NCBI RefSeq assembly: GCF_023101145.1 | Contig: NZ_CP073714.1 | Coordinates: 3,162,001 to 3,226,000, forward strand | DNA from: Paenibacillus pabuli | Lineage (GTDB): Bacteria; Bacillota; Bacilli; Paenibacillales; Paenibacillaceae | Length of the DNA stretch: 64,000 bases | Direction of reading: 5' to 3' | Part shown: positions 16,901 to 25,998 of the stretch, one piece after another | How the letters are laid out: each line of letters begins with the position of its first letter | Position numbering within the stretch: the first letter of the stretch is position 1 | Translations under genes and position numbers: made by a program | The notes under the pieces: model-generated | The model's input: only the letters and a program-made list of their open reading frames with translations | Database searches by the model: none | What the model was told of the DNA's origin: nothing

Positions 16901-19148
16901 CGCGCCTGTGGAGGGGCGGACTTGGGGTTATGTCAGCGCCGATGCGCTTCCTTCCGGTTCGAGTGGCGGGGATATTTTCTCGACCGTACGTTATTTGAAT
17001 GGAGGGAATGTCAGCAACTCGCCCAAAGGCACTGATCTGACCTATACCTTCGATCTGCCGAACGGGACATACGATGTATACACCGGGTTCAACGATCCGT
17101 GGACGAACACGTCGCGCAAAGCGAACTTCCTCATCAACGGCACGAATACCGGTGCAATTACTTATACGCCGGCCAGTGTAAGAGCCCACACTGGTATTGT
17201 TGTATCTGGCAACAAGCTGGAATTGACGGTACGCAATACGGCATCACAGGACCCACTGATCAGCTGGATTATAATCGCCAAGCCTGATGCAGTGCCACCT
17301 GCGGACAGCAGCGCCGGTCTGAATGCTGATGTTTCGGCTGCAACAAGTGTATCACTCCGCTGGGATGCAGCTCTTGGCGCAGCTAGCTACAAGCTCTATC
17401 GCTCCGCTCGTGAGAATGGAGAGTACAATGTTGTCTATAACGGCAGTTTGCGGGAATACACGGACAACGGATTGAATTCCGGCACCAGTTATTATTATAA
17501 AGTGGAAGCTTTTGATACGTCAGGGCATTCAATGCGCGGTTTATCTTCCGCTTATCATGTACTTACGGCCCAACAGACCGCTGCCGATGTGGCTGCAAAC
17601 ATTACGGCACTGGAGCAGCCTTCTGCAGGTGCAAAGAGGCTGGAGCTGCCGAAAGTGCCGCAAGGATTTGCGGTGGAGATCGCCGCAAGTTCGGTACCGT
17701 CCGTCATTCAAATCGATGGAACGATCATACCGCCATCGAAGGAAACGTCGGTAACACTGGAATTGGAGATTACACGAACCTCTGATGACAGCAAAGCGAT
17801 GACCATACCGCTGACGGTAAATGTACCTGCATATACGCCATCACCAGGGGGCACGGGCTCCGAGGGGGCGGGCGGTGGTTCAGGTGGAAATTCAGGCGAT
17901 AATTTGAGCAGCTCCGGTGGACAGCCGGGAAGTGGTACCCCGAATACGGAGAATTCCTCGCCACGACCTGAATTGCAAAAAGACCGCGCTGTTCTTAAGT
18001 TGCAAGGTATGGTTGACCAGCAGGGTGTAGTGCAGACGAGGGTGGATGCTTCAGTAATTGAAGAGGCATTTAACATGGCTCCGTCAAACGCAGGAGTCCG
18101 TCGGGTTGAACTTCGCCAGAAACCAATCTCAGGTGCAACCGCTTATGAATTATTTCTGCCAGCCTCGGCGTTGGTGAGTCAAGGTAAATCACATGTGTTT
18201 AACATCGTCACAGAACTGGGTACGTTAGAACTTCCAGCTACACTCTTACCAAAGGATTTGGTGGACCACGAGACTGTTTCAATACGCTTCATTCGAAAGC
18301 AACTGACGCAGGCGGTTGCGAATCAGTTTGGAATACAGCATGGGGTTCGTTTCGAAATTGATCTGGACGGTGATGCTTGGCCATCCGCAAGCGAGCTGAC
18401 GCTCCGTCTGCCCCATAATGCACTGAAAGATGTACAAAGGGATGTAATCGTAGCTTTTGCTATAGACGCGAATCATGTGGCAATTCCGCTGCCGCAAAGC
18501 CGTTACGATCAGAACAGCGGGGAGGTCGTATTCTCCGTTACGTCTTCAGCAGGAAATTATGCTGTCGTGTCTGTGCAGCAGACGTTCACAGATCTCGCGA
18601 ATGTACCATGGGCCAAGAACGCAATGGAGGCGTTGGCAGCCCGAGGAGTGATTGATCAATATGTGAGTGAGGACTCCCATCAGTTGCATCCGAAACAGGA
18701 GATGACGCGTGGTCAATACGTACAGTGGCTGATGACCGCACTGAGCTTGAATACGTTGCACGGGAATGCGTTCTCCGATGTCAGCGCGGACGCATCATAT
18801 TATGAAGCGGTAACTGCAGCGCGTTCGCTTGGCATCACTGGCGGCACCGGGAACGGGCGCTTTATGCCTGAGGCAACCATCACCCGTCAGGAAATGATGA
18901 CGCTGATGGTGAGGGCACTTGGAGTGGCCGGATTGGTCAAGCAGGAATCAGCTTCGGCCGACACCCTCGCTCAGTTCCGCGATTCTTCCACGATTCGTTC
19001 ATATGCCCGCGATAACGTAGCCACGCTTGTAAATCTGGGTATCGTCAGCGGATACAACGGAGAGCTGAAGCCTCTTGCCCAAGCGACTCGTGCCGAATCG
19101 GCCACATTGCTGTATGCGATGTTGAGTAAATTGGTTTGGCTTAACTGA
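13941..19148 (+). CDS. SLH-anchored multidomain glycoside hydrolase family 43 protein
   Basis: A 1,735-residue surface enzyme. The order is: signal peptide (1-31, ends AYA); a laminin-G-like module (about 40-215); three fibronectin III modules (220-490); a GH43 five-bladed propeller (about 492-870); an Ig-like module; a carbohydrate-binding-like module (955-1120); another FN3; a Gly/Ser linker (about 1300-1340); an unknown domain; and three SLH repeats (1545-1735) that bind wall polymers. Candidate catalytic residues are the Asp of IDAHGAGFF, the Asp of RDMTLFKDDDG and the Glu of REAPAMFKYQG. These motifs look like exo-beta-1,3-galactanase subfamily 34. It uses a TTG start with AAAGGAG before it. 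Likely substrate is arabinogalactan-type polysaccharide (inference). Confidence 0.9.
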   Translation: MDKLRKPLVFMLSVTLALSSGPLMLPSRAYADPYGIPATLLQDDFSDGDYTASPAWDVSSGSWEVIADPTDASNSTLYQSDTGEGIISTGDVVSEMTVSMRFYTGAGQGYPGILPRFQDKSNFYYFQMQVPSNKLVFSKRVNGTDTTLKSVDYGFAKNTWYTLKMVLSGSSIRGYISENGSDRLVFDLADTTFGAGTVGIRNKWQSVHIDDVIIAEQPPRNDVLFSSDEQRASSVSLQWTEAAGATSYRLYRSSTPEGGYSLVASTGASSYVDEGLGTDTVYYYKLAYEYGGMTESLWSSPLEVRTTATAPQAPGELKAVALDATSVKLSWLAVDKAAGYRVARAEAGSDQYEQVYEGTALSYTDQELEPGNSYSYRVTAFNAAGESPITTAEAATYSIDSPAGFAATVVTDTSISLGWNELPGSDVTYTISRATSAAGTYQQVYSGHESTFNDRGLTMGTGYFYMIQAKVDDVVSPPSAPLGVATIRTSFTPGQLWPDQDGKPIDAHGAGFFYDEQTETYYWYGENHTGGWPAVGVQVYSSKDLLNWTDQGMALTMIQSMDDFDKDPFISALYEGREDRVDIWADIRKGRIIERPKVIYNDKTKKYVMWAHMDGDKDPYNDNANYGKARAGYAISDSPTGPFVYQKSYRMDRAPEGEKDYFPSDRGMARDMTLFKDDDGTGYLIYSSEENLTLYISKLTEDYSDVTGWHKQGLTDDKGNPVRDSTYQAEYGVDYVRVFPGGQREAPAMFKYQGKYYILTSGASGWAPNENKVTVADNIFGPWSTMTNPFVRTLPSDPDPGKAFGTQTTSVIPVDPEKGKFIYVGDTWNGGNFSNDGAKYVFLPIEFGIGSDIAIKWYNSWTPDLLNSMGKVDITDPLPEAVPLGKVPSLPTTVNVRDGGTLVSTPAIWTVDNRTMTAEDFAKPGPITLQVTTPEFGNKKQAIRVYVIPENTQYFVNSGGYETADYKLMGAYMKGTLVNSDTADQMYAPVEGRTWGYVSADALPSGSSGGDIFSTVRYLNGGNVSNSPKGTDLTYTFDLPNGTYDVYTGFNDPWTNTSRKANFLINGTNTGAITYTPASVRAHTGIVVSGNKLELTVRNTASQDPLISWIIIAKPDAVPPADSSAGLNADVSAATSVSLRWDAALGAASYKLYRSARENGEYNVVYNGSLREYTDNGLNSGTSYYYKVEAFDTSGHSMRGLSSAYHVLTAQQTAADVAANITALEQPSAGAKRLELPKVPQGFAVEIAASSVPSVIQIDGTIIPPSKETSVTLELEITRTSDDSKAMTIPLTVNVPAYTPSPGGTGSEGAGGGSGGNSGDNLSSSGGQPGSGTPNTENSSPRPELQKDRAVLKLQGMVDQQGVVQTRVDASVIEEAFNMAPSNAGVRRVELRQKPISGATAYELFLPASALVSQGKSHVFNIVTELGTLELPATLLPKDLVDHETVSIRFIRKQLTQAVANQFGIQHGVRFEIDLDGDAWPSASELTLRLPHNALKDVQRDVIVAFAIDANHVAIPLPQSRYDQNSGEVVFSVTSSAGNYAVVSVQQTFTDLANVPWAKNAMEALAARGVIDQYVSEDSHQLHPKQEMTRGQYVQWLMTALSLNTLHGNAFSDVSADASYYEAVTAARSLGITGGTGNGRFMPEATITRQEMMTLMVRALGVAGLVKQESASADTLAQFRDSSTIRSYARDNVATLVNLGIVSGYNGELKPLAQATRAESATLLYAMLSKLVWLN

Positions 19149-19177
19149 CGACAACAACAATTTTAGTGTAAGGAGAG

Positions 19178-19220
19178 TAGGCTTACTTCAACCTGGATTG
19201 CAGGTGGAGTAAGCCTTTTT
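19178..19220 (+). terminator. Intrinsic terminator after the GH43 gene
   Basis: GGCTTACT (19180-19187) pairs with AGTAAGCC (19208-19215), with an inner CCTG/CAGG pair, then a T run. Confidence 0.88.
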
Positions 19221-19311
19221 CTTTTGCTTATGCGCCGGCATGGGGATAAAACAGGACGGTGAAGTCCACTCTTAACGAGGAAGTAGCCTTCTACCGGATT
19301 GGAGAGGTTGG

Positions 19312-19872
19312 CTACTTGTAATATCTGCCGATTTGATACGCTTGCTCCAGCAAGCCTTCAATATGTGTTTTGGATTCGGATATGGTTTCATAGAGAAACT
19401 CGACTCGGGATTCCTGCATTCTTGCATAGCCTGCGATTCCATTATTCAGATAGTTCGAGATCATATTGTAATAATCGTATTTATGGAAGGAAGCCTCTGT
19501 TCCTCCAGCTAGCGCAATCCAGAGTGCCTTTTTGGAGTTTGCCTTGTTCAGCAGCCCCATGTTCCATACCTTGTCCAGATAGGCTTTGAGCATGGAAGGA
19601 ACGTTGTACCACCAGATCGGGAAAACAAATACAATGGCATCAGCCGCGAGCACGCGATCCAGCTCTTTGCGAATCACAGGGGCATGCTGCTTATTGGGGT
19701 TTTGCCAATCTCGCTCATCTTCTACGCTATATAACGGATCGAATCCATCACGATACAGATCGAGGATGTCGATTTCGTGGTCATTCTCCTTTATACCTTC
19801 TATAAAACGATTCATCACGGCAAATGTTAGGGAATCCTGTCTTGGGTGAGTAACGACCAGTTTGATTTTCAT
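19312..19872 (-). CDS. NAD(P)H-dependent quinone oxidoreductase (KefF/MdaB-like)
   Basis: A 186-residue flavodoxin-fold oxidoreductase. It has the N-terminal LVVTHPRQDSLTFAV phosphate-binding loop of the NQO1 family, the FPIWWYNVPSMLKAYLDKV substrate-wall segment and the ALAGGTEASF loop. Such enzymes reduce quinones by two electrons with FMN/FAD and NAD(P)H. It is divergent from an HxlR regulator across a 177-base gap, a common arrangement in which the regulator controls the reductase in response to electrophiles. Confidence 0.9.
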   Translation of the reverse strand: MKIKLVVTHPRQDSLTFAVMNRFIEGIKENDHEIDILDLYRDGFDPLYSVEDERDWQNPNKQHAPVIRKELDRVLAADAIVFVFPIWWYNVPSMLKAYLDKVWNMGLLNKANSKKALWIALAGGTEASFHKYDYYNMISNYLNNGIAGYARMQESRVEFLYETISESKTHIEGLLEQAYQIGRYYK

Positions 19873-20049
19873 GTATGAGTAACCATCCTTTTTCCTTCAT
19901 TTTTTGGTTTAACGTTCTGACCAATGTTATTATAAGTTTCATGACATCTTATTGAGAAGTACGCACCTTCGAGTGCTGTAGATACCTTAAGGTTCTTCGG
20001 TTACTTTTAATAATGGATATACATATATGTGATTTAAGGGGGAATACCA

Positions 20050-20439
20050 GTGGAACAGGAACTGAAAAGATATGAGAGTGGTGTGCAGGCAATGCTGGAA
20101 CTGGTCGGTGGAAAATGGAGGATTCTTATTCTGCATCAACTGATAACAGGTAAAAAACGAACAAGCGAACTTCGCAGAGCCATCCCTGGCATTACTCAGA
20201 AGGTCCTAACCCAGCAGCTGCGTGATCTTGAAAAGAATGAAATCATCCATCGAATTATTCATCCCCAGATTCCACCCAAGGTAGAGTATGAGCTGACCGA
20301 GTATGGCTTGACACTGCAGGCAATCATCGACCGCATCTGTCTGTGGGGAGAGAATCATCTGGACAGAGTATATGGTGATAAAAACAAAGTACTGGAGAAT
20401 CATTTTAGCGAATATATTCCGCTTTCGACTCCGAACTAA
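20050..20439 (+). CDS. HxlR family winged-helix regulator
   Basis: A 129-residue MarR-like winged-helix protein of the HxlR/HypR family. It shows the family pattern GGKWRILILHQLITGKKRTSELRRAIPGITQKVLTQQLRDLEKNEIIHR...YELTEYG. Members sense quinones or aldehydes, often through a Cys; here a Cys sits late in the protein (RICLWGE), and the N-terminal Cys of HypR is absent. The start is GTG. Its divergent partner is the quinone reductase. A perfect ACATATATGT palindrome at 20021-20030 just before its start is a possible operator. Confidence 0.9.
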   Translation: MEQELKRYESGVQAMLELVGGKWRILILHQLITGKKRTSELRRAIPGITQKVLTQQLRDLEKNEIIHRIIHPQIPPKVEYELTEYGLTLQAIIDRICLWGENHLDRVYGDKNKVLENHFSEYIPLSTPN

Positions 20440-20451
20440 ACTGCTCCCAAA

Positions 20452-20510
20452 TTAAAAAAACAACAAAAACCGTCCTACATTTAGGAGCAGGCATTTGTTG
20501 TTTTTTTGTC
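20452..20510 (+). terminator. A/T-stem terminator after the HxlR gene
   Basis: AAAAAAACAACAAA pairs with TTTGTTGTTTTTTT around a 28-base interior. The T-rich right arm gives a terminator usable from the left. Confidence 0.75.
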
Positions 20511-20551
20511 CTTTATCAGTGAAACTGATAAATACCATAAAATCATCGAAA

Positions 20552-20580
20552 TTGACCCCTACCATCGGGTATGGTAGGTT
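20552..20580 (+). promoter_or_regulatory. cysJI promoter region with palindromic operator
   Basis: TTGACC (20552-20557) is followed 17 bases later by TAGGTT (20575-20580), a weak -10. The perfect inverted repeat CCTACCAT-5-ATGGTAGG (20558-20578) fills the spacer and enters the -10. A repressor there would block polymerase. An Rrf2-type regulator such as CymR is one possibility. Confidence 0.55.
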
Positions 20581-20648
20581 CAAGAGAGTAGAAATTAATA
20601 TGATCATTTTAGTAGGAATTAAAATTGACGTAATGCGCGAGGTGGCAA

Positions 20649-22490
20649 ATGGTGGAACTTCAAGTGACAAACAGCCCTTTTAATCAGGAACAGGTTGAGC
20701 TGCTCAATCGCCTTATTCCTACATTGAACGATGGACAAAAAACATGGCTTAGCGGTTATCTGACAGCCATTCAGGGATTTGCAGCTGTAGCTGCACCTGC
20801 TGGTGTGGAACAACAGTCTGCACCTTCAGCAGGTATAACTCCTGCAAGTACACCTGCGGCGTCCAAGGAAGTTACGGTACTCTTTGGATCACAAACCGGG
20901 AACTCCAGCGGACTATCCAAGAAACTGGCGAAAAAGCTGGAAGAGCAGGGGCTTCAGGTGACCCTGTCGTCAATGGGAGATTTCAAACCGAACGGACTGA
21001 AAAAAGTAGAGAATCTTCTCATTATTGTCAGCACACACGGAGAAGGCGAACCGCCGGATAATGCAATTCCGTTGCATGAATTCCTGCATAGCAAACGGGC
21101 TCCGAAGCTCGATGGATTGCGCTACTCTGTACTGGCATTGGGAGATACTTCGTACGAGTTTTTCTGTAAGACAGGAAAGGATTTTGACATTCGTTTGCAG
21201 GAGCTTGGCGGAACAGCACTTGTACCACGCATGGACTGTGATGTTGATTTTGATGAAGCGGCTGCAGAGTGGATGAATGATGTGCTTGCTTCACTCAGCA
21301 GCACACCTGTTTCTGCGGGAGCGGTAACCAGTGAAGCGGTTGGAGCCGCAGTCAGCAGCGGTGAATCCGAGTTCAACCGGACAAATCCGTTCAAGGCGGA
21401 AGTACTGGAAAATCTCAATCTGAATGGCAGAGGATCGGACCGCGAGACGCGTCATATCGAATTGTCTCTGGAAGGTTCCAATCTGGACTACGAGCCGGGC
21501 GACAGCCTCGGTGTATTCCCTGAGAATCATCCACGCCTTGTCGATGAGCTGATTGCATCTATGGAATGGAACGCGGATGAGCGCGTCACGGTTAATAAAA
21601 GTGGAGACCAGGTATCTGTACGTGAAGCACTATTGCGTTACTTCGAAATTACTGCTGTAACTAGACCCGTTGTGGAGCAGTTGGCAAAACTTAGTCCGGG
21701 TAGCGGCCTGCCCGCTCTGCTAGCAGATGATTCGGAATTCCGCAAGGTCATGAACAGCTGTGATTTGCTGGATCTGGTACAGGATTACGGTCTTAAAGGT
21801 ATTCCGGTTGCAGCGTTCGTAGCTGTGCTTCGCAAAATCCCGGCACGTCTGTATTCGATTGCAAGCAGTTCAAAATCGTTCCCGGATGAAGTTCATCTTA
21901 CTGTTCGAACAGTACGTTATGAATCACGCGGCAGAGAGCGCTACGGTGTGTGCTCTGTTCATCTGGCTGAACGAGTCGAATTAGGGGATACACTGCCTGT
22001 ATTCATTCAGCAAAATCCAAACTTCAAACTGCCGGAGAACCCGGATGTTCCAATCATCATGGTTGGCCCAGGCACAGGTGTAGCTCCGTTCAGATCTTTC
22101 CTTGGAGAGCGTGAAGAGACAGGTGCAGAAGGCAAGACGTGGCTGTTCTACGGAGACCAGCATTTCTCCACCGATTTCCTTTATCAGACCGAATGGCAGC
22201 GCTGGCTCAAGGACGGCGTTCTTACGAAGATGGATGTCGCTTTTTCCCGTGATGCAGAAGAGAAAGTATATGTTCAGCATCGGATGCTGGAGCACAGCAA
22301 AGAACTGTATCAATGGTTACAGGAAGGTGCGGTTATATATATATGTGGTGACGAGAAAAGAATGGCACATGATGTTCATGCTGCACTCGCAACCATTCTT
22401 GAACAAGAGGGTGGCCTAACACCTGAACAGGCAGCGGAATATCTGACGCGGTTGCAACAGGAAAAACGTTATCAGCGGGATGTGTATTAA
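20649..22490 (+). CDS. cysJ: Assimilatory sulfite reductase (NADPH) flavoprotein subunit
   Basis: A 613-residue diflavin reductase that passes electrons from NADPH through FAD and FMN to CysI for sulfite reduction to sulfide in cysteine synthesis. After an N-terminal helical region come a flavodoxin domain (about residues 77-215, starting TVLFGSQTGNSSGLS), the FAD-binding domain with RLYSIASSSKSF, and the NADPH domain (GPGTGVAPFRSFL ... YICGDEKRMAHDV), ending in RDVY as in the family. Length is normal. It is the first gene of the cysJI operon, 54 bases before cysI. Confidence 0.96.
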   Translation: MVELQVTNSPFNQEQVELLNRLIPTLNDGQKTWLSGYLTAIQGFAAVAAPAGVEQQSAPSAGITPASTPAASKEVTVLFGSQTGNSSGLSKKLAKKLEEQGLQVTLSSMGDFKPNGLKKVENLLIIVSTHGEGEPPDNAIPLHEFLHSKRAPKLDGLRYSVLALGDTSYEFFCKTGKDFDIRLQELGGTALVPRMDCDVDFDEAAAEWMNDVLASLSSTPVSAGAVTSEAVGAAVSSGESEFNRTNPFKAEVLENLNLNGRGSDRETRHIELSLEGSNLDYEPGDSLGVFPENHPRLVDELIASMEWNADERVTVNKSGDQVSVREALLRYFEITAVTRPVVEQLAKLSPGSGLPALLADDSEFRKVMNSCDLLDLVQDYGLKGIPVAAFVAVLRKIPARLYSIASSSKSFPDEVHLTVRTVRYESRGRERYGVCSVHLAERVELGDTLPVFIQQNPNFKLPENPDVPIIMVGPGTGVAPFRSFLGEREETGAEGKTWLFYGDQHFSTDFLYQTEWQRWLKDGVLTKMDVAFSRDAEEKVYVQHRMLEHSKELYQWLQEGAVIYICGDEKRMAHDVHAALATILEQEGGLTPEQAAEYLTRLQQEKRYQRDVY

Positions 22491-22544
22491 TTTCAGATCA
22501 TATGCCGGATAAGGCATCCCGGAGAGACGAGAGGAGAAAGCAGC

Positions 22545-24266
22545 ATGGCTTATAATAACTTGCTTAACCCGCAGCGCACAAACAGCGATGTGGAAGATAT
22601 AAAGATCAAAAGTGACTACTTGCGTGGAAGTCTGACTGAAACGCTGGCCGATCGGATCAGTGGTTCGATTCCTGAGGACGATAACCGTCTGATGAAACAT
22701 CACGGAAGTTATATGCAAGACGACCGTGATCTGCGTAATGAACGGAATAAATCCAAGCTGGAACCTGCTTATCAATTCATGTTGCGTGTGCGTGCTTCCG
22801 GAGGGATTGTTACACCAGAACAGTGGTTGATGATGGATCGTGTGGCGCATAAATATGCGAATGAAACCATTCGTCTGACGACACGCCAGTCTTTTCAACT
22901 CCATGGAGTACTTAAATGGAACCTCAAAAATACCATTCGTGAAGTGAACGATTCGTTGCTCAGCACCCTCGCTGCGTGCGGTGACGTCAACCGAAACGTC
23001 ATGTGCAACCCGAATCCGGATCAATCGGATATTCATGCTGAAGTATATGAATGGGCATGTCAGGTGAGTAATCATCTTGATCCACGCACACGTGCCTATC
23101 ATGAGCTGTGGCTGGATGGAGAGAAAATTATCGACTCGCAGGACACGGATGAAGAGGTAGAACCGATCTACGGCAAAGTGTATTTGCCGCGTAAGTTCAA
23201 AATCGGGATTGCCGTTCCGCCATCCAATGATGTAGATGTATTTTCGCAGGATCTTGGCTTTATCGCAATTGTAGAGAATGGCAAGCTGCAAGGTTTTAAC
23301 GTTTCTGTCGGCGGTGGTATGGGGATGTCGCATGGTGATCCAAAGACGTATCCTCAAGTGTCCAAAGTCATTGGTTTCTGTACACCGGAGCAAATGATTG
23401 ATGTTGCTGAGAAAACGGTTATGATTCAGCGTGATTATGGGGATCGTGCAGTGCGTAAACATGCCCGTTTCAAATATACAATCGATGATCGTGGCCTCGC
23501 CTGGTTCGTGGAAGAACTGACAAGTCGTCTCGGCTGGAAGCTGGATACGGCGCGAGAGTTCCATTTTGACCATAATGGAGATCGTTACGGTTGGGTGAAA
23601 GGCAGCAACGGCAGATGGCACTACACCTTGTTCATTCAAAATGGACGTGTGAAGGATGTGGACGGTTATCCGCTCATGACAGGTCTGCGTGAAATTGCCA
23701 AAGTCCATACCGGAGATTTTCGTCTGACAGCGAATCAGAATCTCATTATCGGGAACATCAGCAGCCAGAAGAAGAAAAAGATTGAGACACTGATTGAGCA
23801 ATACAATCTGACCGATGGTGCGCATTACTCGGCGCTTCGCAGAAGTTCTATGGCTTGTGTGGCGCTTCCGACTTGTGGTCTTGCTATGGCTGAGTCCGAA
23901 CGATATCTGCCATCACTGATCGACAAGCTCGAGCCTGTACTGGACGAAGCGGGTCTCAGAGACGAAGAGATTGTTATTCGTATGACGGGCTGCCCGAACG
24001 GCTGCGCGAGACCGATGCTGGCCGAGATTTCGTTTATCGGCAAAGCTCCGGGAAAATACAATATGTACCTCGGTGGAAGTTTTACCGGGCACCGCTTGAA
24101 CAAATTGTACAAAGAAAATATTGGCGAAGCCGAAATTTTGGATACACTGTCTCCTATGGTGAATCAATATGCCAAAGAGCGCCTTGATGGTGAGCATTTT
24201 GGAGATTTCGTCATTCGTGCCGGTTATGTGCCTGAAGTGCTGGATGGTCAGCAGTTTCATGCTTAA
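22545..24266 (+). CDS. cysI: Assimilatory sulfite reductase (NADPH) hemoprotein subunit
   Basis: A 573-residue siroheme protein that performs the six-electron reduction of sulfite to sulfide. Two ferredoxin-like half-domains are visible. The Cys residues that hold the Fe-S cluster and siroheme lie in [16 protein letters not shown] and GCPNGCARP. The substrate-site segment [11 protein letters not shown] is intact. A GACGAGAGGAGAAAG ribosome site precedes the ATG. It is the second gene of the operon. Confidence 0.96.
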   Translation: MAYNNLLNPQRTNSDVEDIKIKSDYLRGSLTETLADRISGSIPEDDNRLMKHHGSYMQDDRDLRNERNKSKLEPAYQFMLRVRASGGIVTPEQWLMMDRVAHKYANETIRLTTRQSFQLHGVLKWNLKNTIREVNDSLLSTLAACGDVNRNVMCNPNPDQSDIHAEVYEWACQVSNHLDPRTRAYHELWLDGEKIIDSQDTDEEVEPIYGKVYLPRKFKIGIAVPPSNDVDVFSQDLGFIAIVENGKLQGFNVSVGGGMGMSHGDPKTYPQVSKVIGFCTPEQMIDVAEKTVMIQRDYGDRAVRKHARFKYTIDDRGLAWFVEELTSRLGWKLDTAREFHFDHNGDRYGWVKGSNGRWHYTLFIQNGRVKDVDGYPLMTGLREIAKVHTGDFRLTANQNLIIGNISSQKKKKIETLIEQYNLTDGAHYSALRRSSMACVALPTCGLAMAESERYLPSLIDKLEPVLDEAGLRDEEIVIRMTGCPNGCARPMLAEISFIGKAPGKYNMYLGGSFTGHRLNKLYKENIGEAEILDTLSPMVNQYAKERLDGEHFGDFVIRAGYVPEVLDGQQFHA

Positions 24267-24284
24267 TTAGATGAATTCGTGCAG

Positions 24285-24315
24285 AGAAGCATTCCTTAGG
24301 GAATAGCTTCTTTGG
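24285..24315 (+). terminator. Probable terminator after cysI
   Basis: AGAAGCATTCC pairs with GGAATAGCTTCT around TTAG, followed by a short T tract only. Confidence 0.5.
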
Positions 24316-24531
24316 CGTTTCTATGTCATTACATTCAAAGAACAGAAGTGTATGCAGATGGTGCGCAGACGTCGATTAAAGGATAATCGAGACTTAACCC
24401 TCCAATCGGGAAGGTTGAATCTACTTGCCCTTTACCATTTTTTCGTGAGTCTAAACTTGTTGAAGTACGCCCAACAAGATATAATGACAAAGTAGAAAGC
24501 AGATTATATGTTGAAAGTGAGCGGAAACGAT

Positions 24532-25248
24532 ATGGGTCGTAAGTGGAATAATATTAAAGAAAAAAAAGCTTCAAAAGATGCAAATACAAGCCGTGTCTAT
24601 GCTAAATTCGGCGTTGAGATTTATGTAGCTGCCAAGAAGGGCGAACCGGACCCGGAAGCGAACCGTGCACTGAAAGTCGTGCTGGAACGTGCCAAAACGT
24701 ATAACGTACCCAAAGCGATCATTGACCGTGCCATGGAAAAGGCAAAAGGCAGCGGGGACGAGAATTATGAAGAACTGCGTTATGAAGGATTCGGGCCCAA
24801 TGGTGCCATGGTTATCGTGGATGCCCTCACCAATAATGTAAACCGTACTGCACCCGAAGTACGCTCCGCATTTAACAAAAACGCGGGCAATATGGGAGTG
24901 AGTGGTTCCGTTGCATATATGTTTGATCCTACAGCGGTAATTGGGGTCGAAGGTAAAAACTCAGAAGAAGTACTTGAAATTATGCTTGAAGCGGATGTCG
25001 ATGTACGTGATATTGTGGATGAAGATGAATCCGTTATCGTTTACGCCGAACCGGATCAATTCCACGCCGTACAAGAAGCATTCAAAGCGGCAGGTGTAAC
25101 TGAATTTACCGTAGCCGAGTTGACGATGCTGGCGCAAAATCATATTGAACTTCCAGAGGATGCACAAGCCCAGTTCGAGAAGCTGATTGATGCGCTTGAA
25201 GACCTTGAAGATGTGCAGCAAGTGTACCACAACGTGGAGTTCGTTTAA
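24532..25248 (+). CDS. YebC/YeeI family protein
   Basis: A 238-residue protein of the YebC/PmpR family, YeeI branch. Family members were long listed as transcription regulators; recent work links YebC-type proteins to relief of ribosome stalling. It has the characteristic [20 protein letters not shown] start and the [21 protein letters not shown] centre. I chose the ATG at 24532 because family members begin MGRKW; an upstream in-frame ATG at 24508 exists. The last 70 codons are duplicated at 30.6 kb, and its original terminator now lies there. Its 3' end was therefore probably supplied by the inserted island. Confidence 0.93.
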   Translation: MGRKWNNIKEKKASKDANTSRVYAKFGVEIYVAAKKGEPDPEANRALKVVLERAKTYNVPKAIIDRAMEKAKGSGDENYEELRYEGFGPNGAMVIVDALTNNVNRTAPEVRSAFNKNAGNMGVSGSVAYMFDPTAVIGVEGKNSEEVLEIMLEADVDVRDIVDEDESVIVYAEPDQFHAVQEAFKAAGVTEFTVAELTMLAQNHIELPEDAQAQFEKLIDALEDLEDVQQVYHNVEFV

Positions 25249-25277
25249 GCGAATTGCATGATACGTGGTTTGATTGC
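25036..25277 (+). repeat. Left direct repeat: 3' end of the yebC-type gene
   Basis: These 242 bases recur at 30621-30862 in the same orientation (offset 5,585). Bases 25057-25214 are identical to 30642-30799. On both sides of that core the copies differ mainly at third codon positions within the coding part. Similarity stops at GATTGC, 29 bases after the stop codon. Confidence 0.95.
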
Positions 25278-25415
25278 GGGGTTTAGAGTCCGTTAACCCA
25301 GTTATGGATTTGAAAATGTGTATAAACCATCCATTTTATCACTCAGCGAGGGTATACATGCTAATGCCAAGTGATTCATGTGATGATGTACTTTTTCATA
25401 CCCTGTATTGTATTT

Positions 25416-25462
25416 AACTCACTTTTTGTATGGGAAATATCCATATGAGGAGTGAGTTTTTT
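25416..25462 (+). terminator. Intrinsic terminator inside the island's left end
   Basis: AACTCACT (25416-25423) pairs with AGTGAGTT (25451-25458), plus an inner ATGG/CCAT pairing, and is followed by a T run. It would stop transcription coming from the yebC-type gene. Confidence 0.7.
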
Positions 25463-25998
25463 ATGTTGTTTGAAGATGTTTAAAAAGAGTTTCTTTTTGA
25501 TTTGGAGATCAAGAACTATAGTATTCGCACTATAAAGGATATAGAAATAACAATAGGGCATTTCTGAATTTACTTATGTAATGAATTTTCAGTTGTTGAA
25601 AAAGAAGAAGTCAACACCTCTCACATCAAAGCATATCTTATGAAACTTGAAAATGAAAGGACTGTCTGAGTCCTACATCAATGGAAATACAAAAGAATAT
25701 CCGTTCATTTTTTAAATTCATAGTTGGGGAAGGGTATCTCGCTGAGAAGAGAAATCCAGTGTTAGGGTTGAAATGGATGAGAGAACCAAAAGTTCTTATA
25801 AAAACTTTCAACGATGATGAAATGAAACGACTGATCAATGCATTTAAAGGTGATTTTTATTTGAGTATGCGTAATAAGTTGATTCTAATGTTCTTTGTGA
25901 ACTTAGGAATTAGAAATTTGGAACTATGTAACTCCCTTGATGTTGGAGAAAGTGTTATCAAAATACATGGCAAAGGAAACAAAGTGTGGTATAGATAA
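25463..25998 (+). pseudogene. Decayed tyrosine recombinase (phage-type integrase)
   Basis: From the ATG at 25463 one frame gives an integrase-like N-terminal (SAM-like) domain broken by in-frame stops. The frame then shifts near 25670, and the remaining 105 codons from 25681 continue the core-binding and catalytic domains (SFFKFIVGEGYLAEKRNPV, then NLGIRNLELCNSL with the first catalytic Arg). The sequence stops after KIHGKGNKV, where intact enzymes go on to the HxxR and Tyr motifs. Three stops, a frameshift and a missing C terminus make it inactive. Confidence 0.85.

Noticed and set aside
19280-19319. Hairpin AAGTAGCC/GGCTACTT as a terminator of the quinone reductase gene
   Set aside because: It pairs well but overlaps the end of the coding region and has no T run on the minus strand.
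22416-23825. A 469-codon open frame on the minus strand across cysJ-cysI
   Set aside because: It lies entirely antisense to the clearly coding cysI and the end of cysJ, has no ribosome site, and its translation is rich in His and Cys as expected for a shadow frame.
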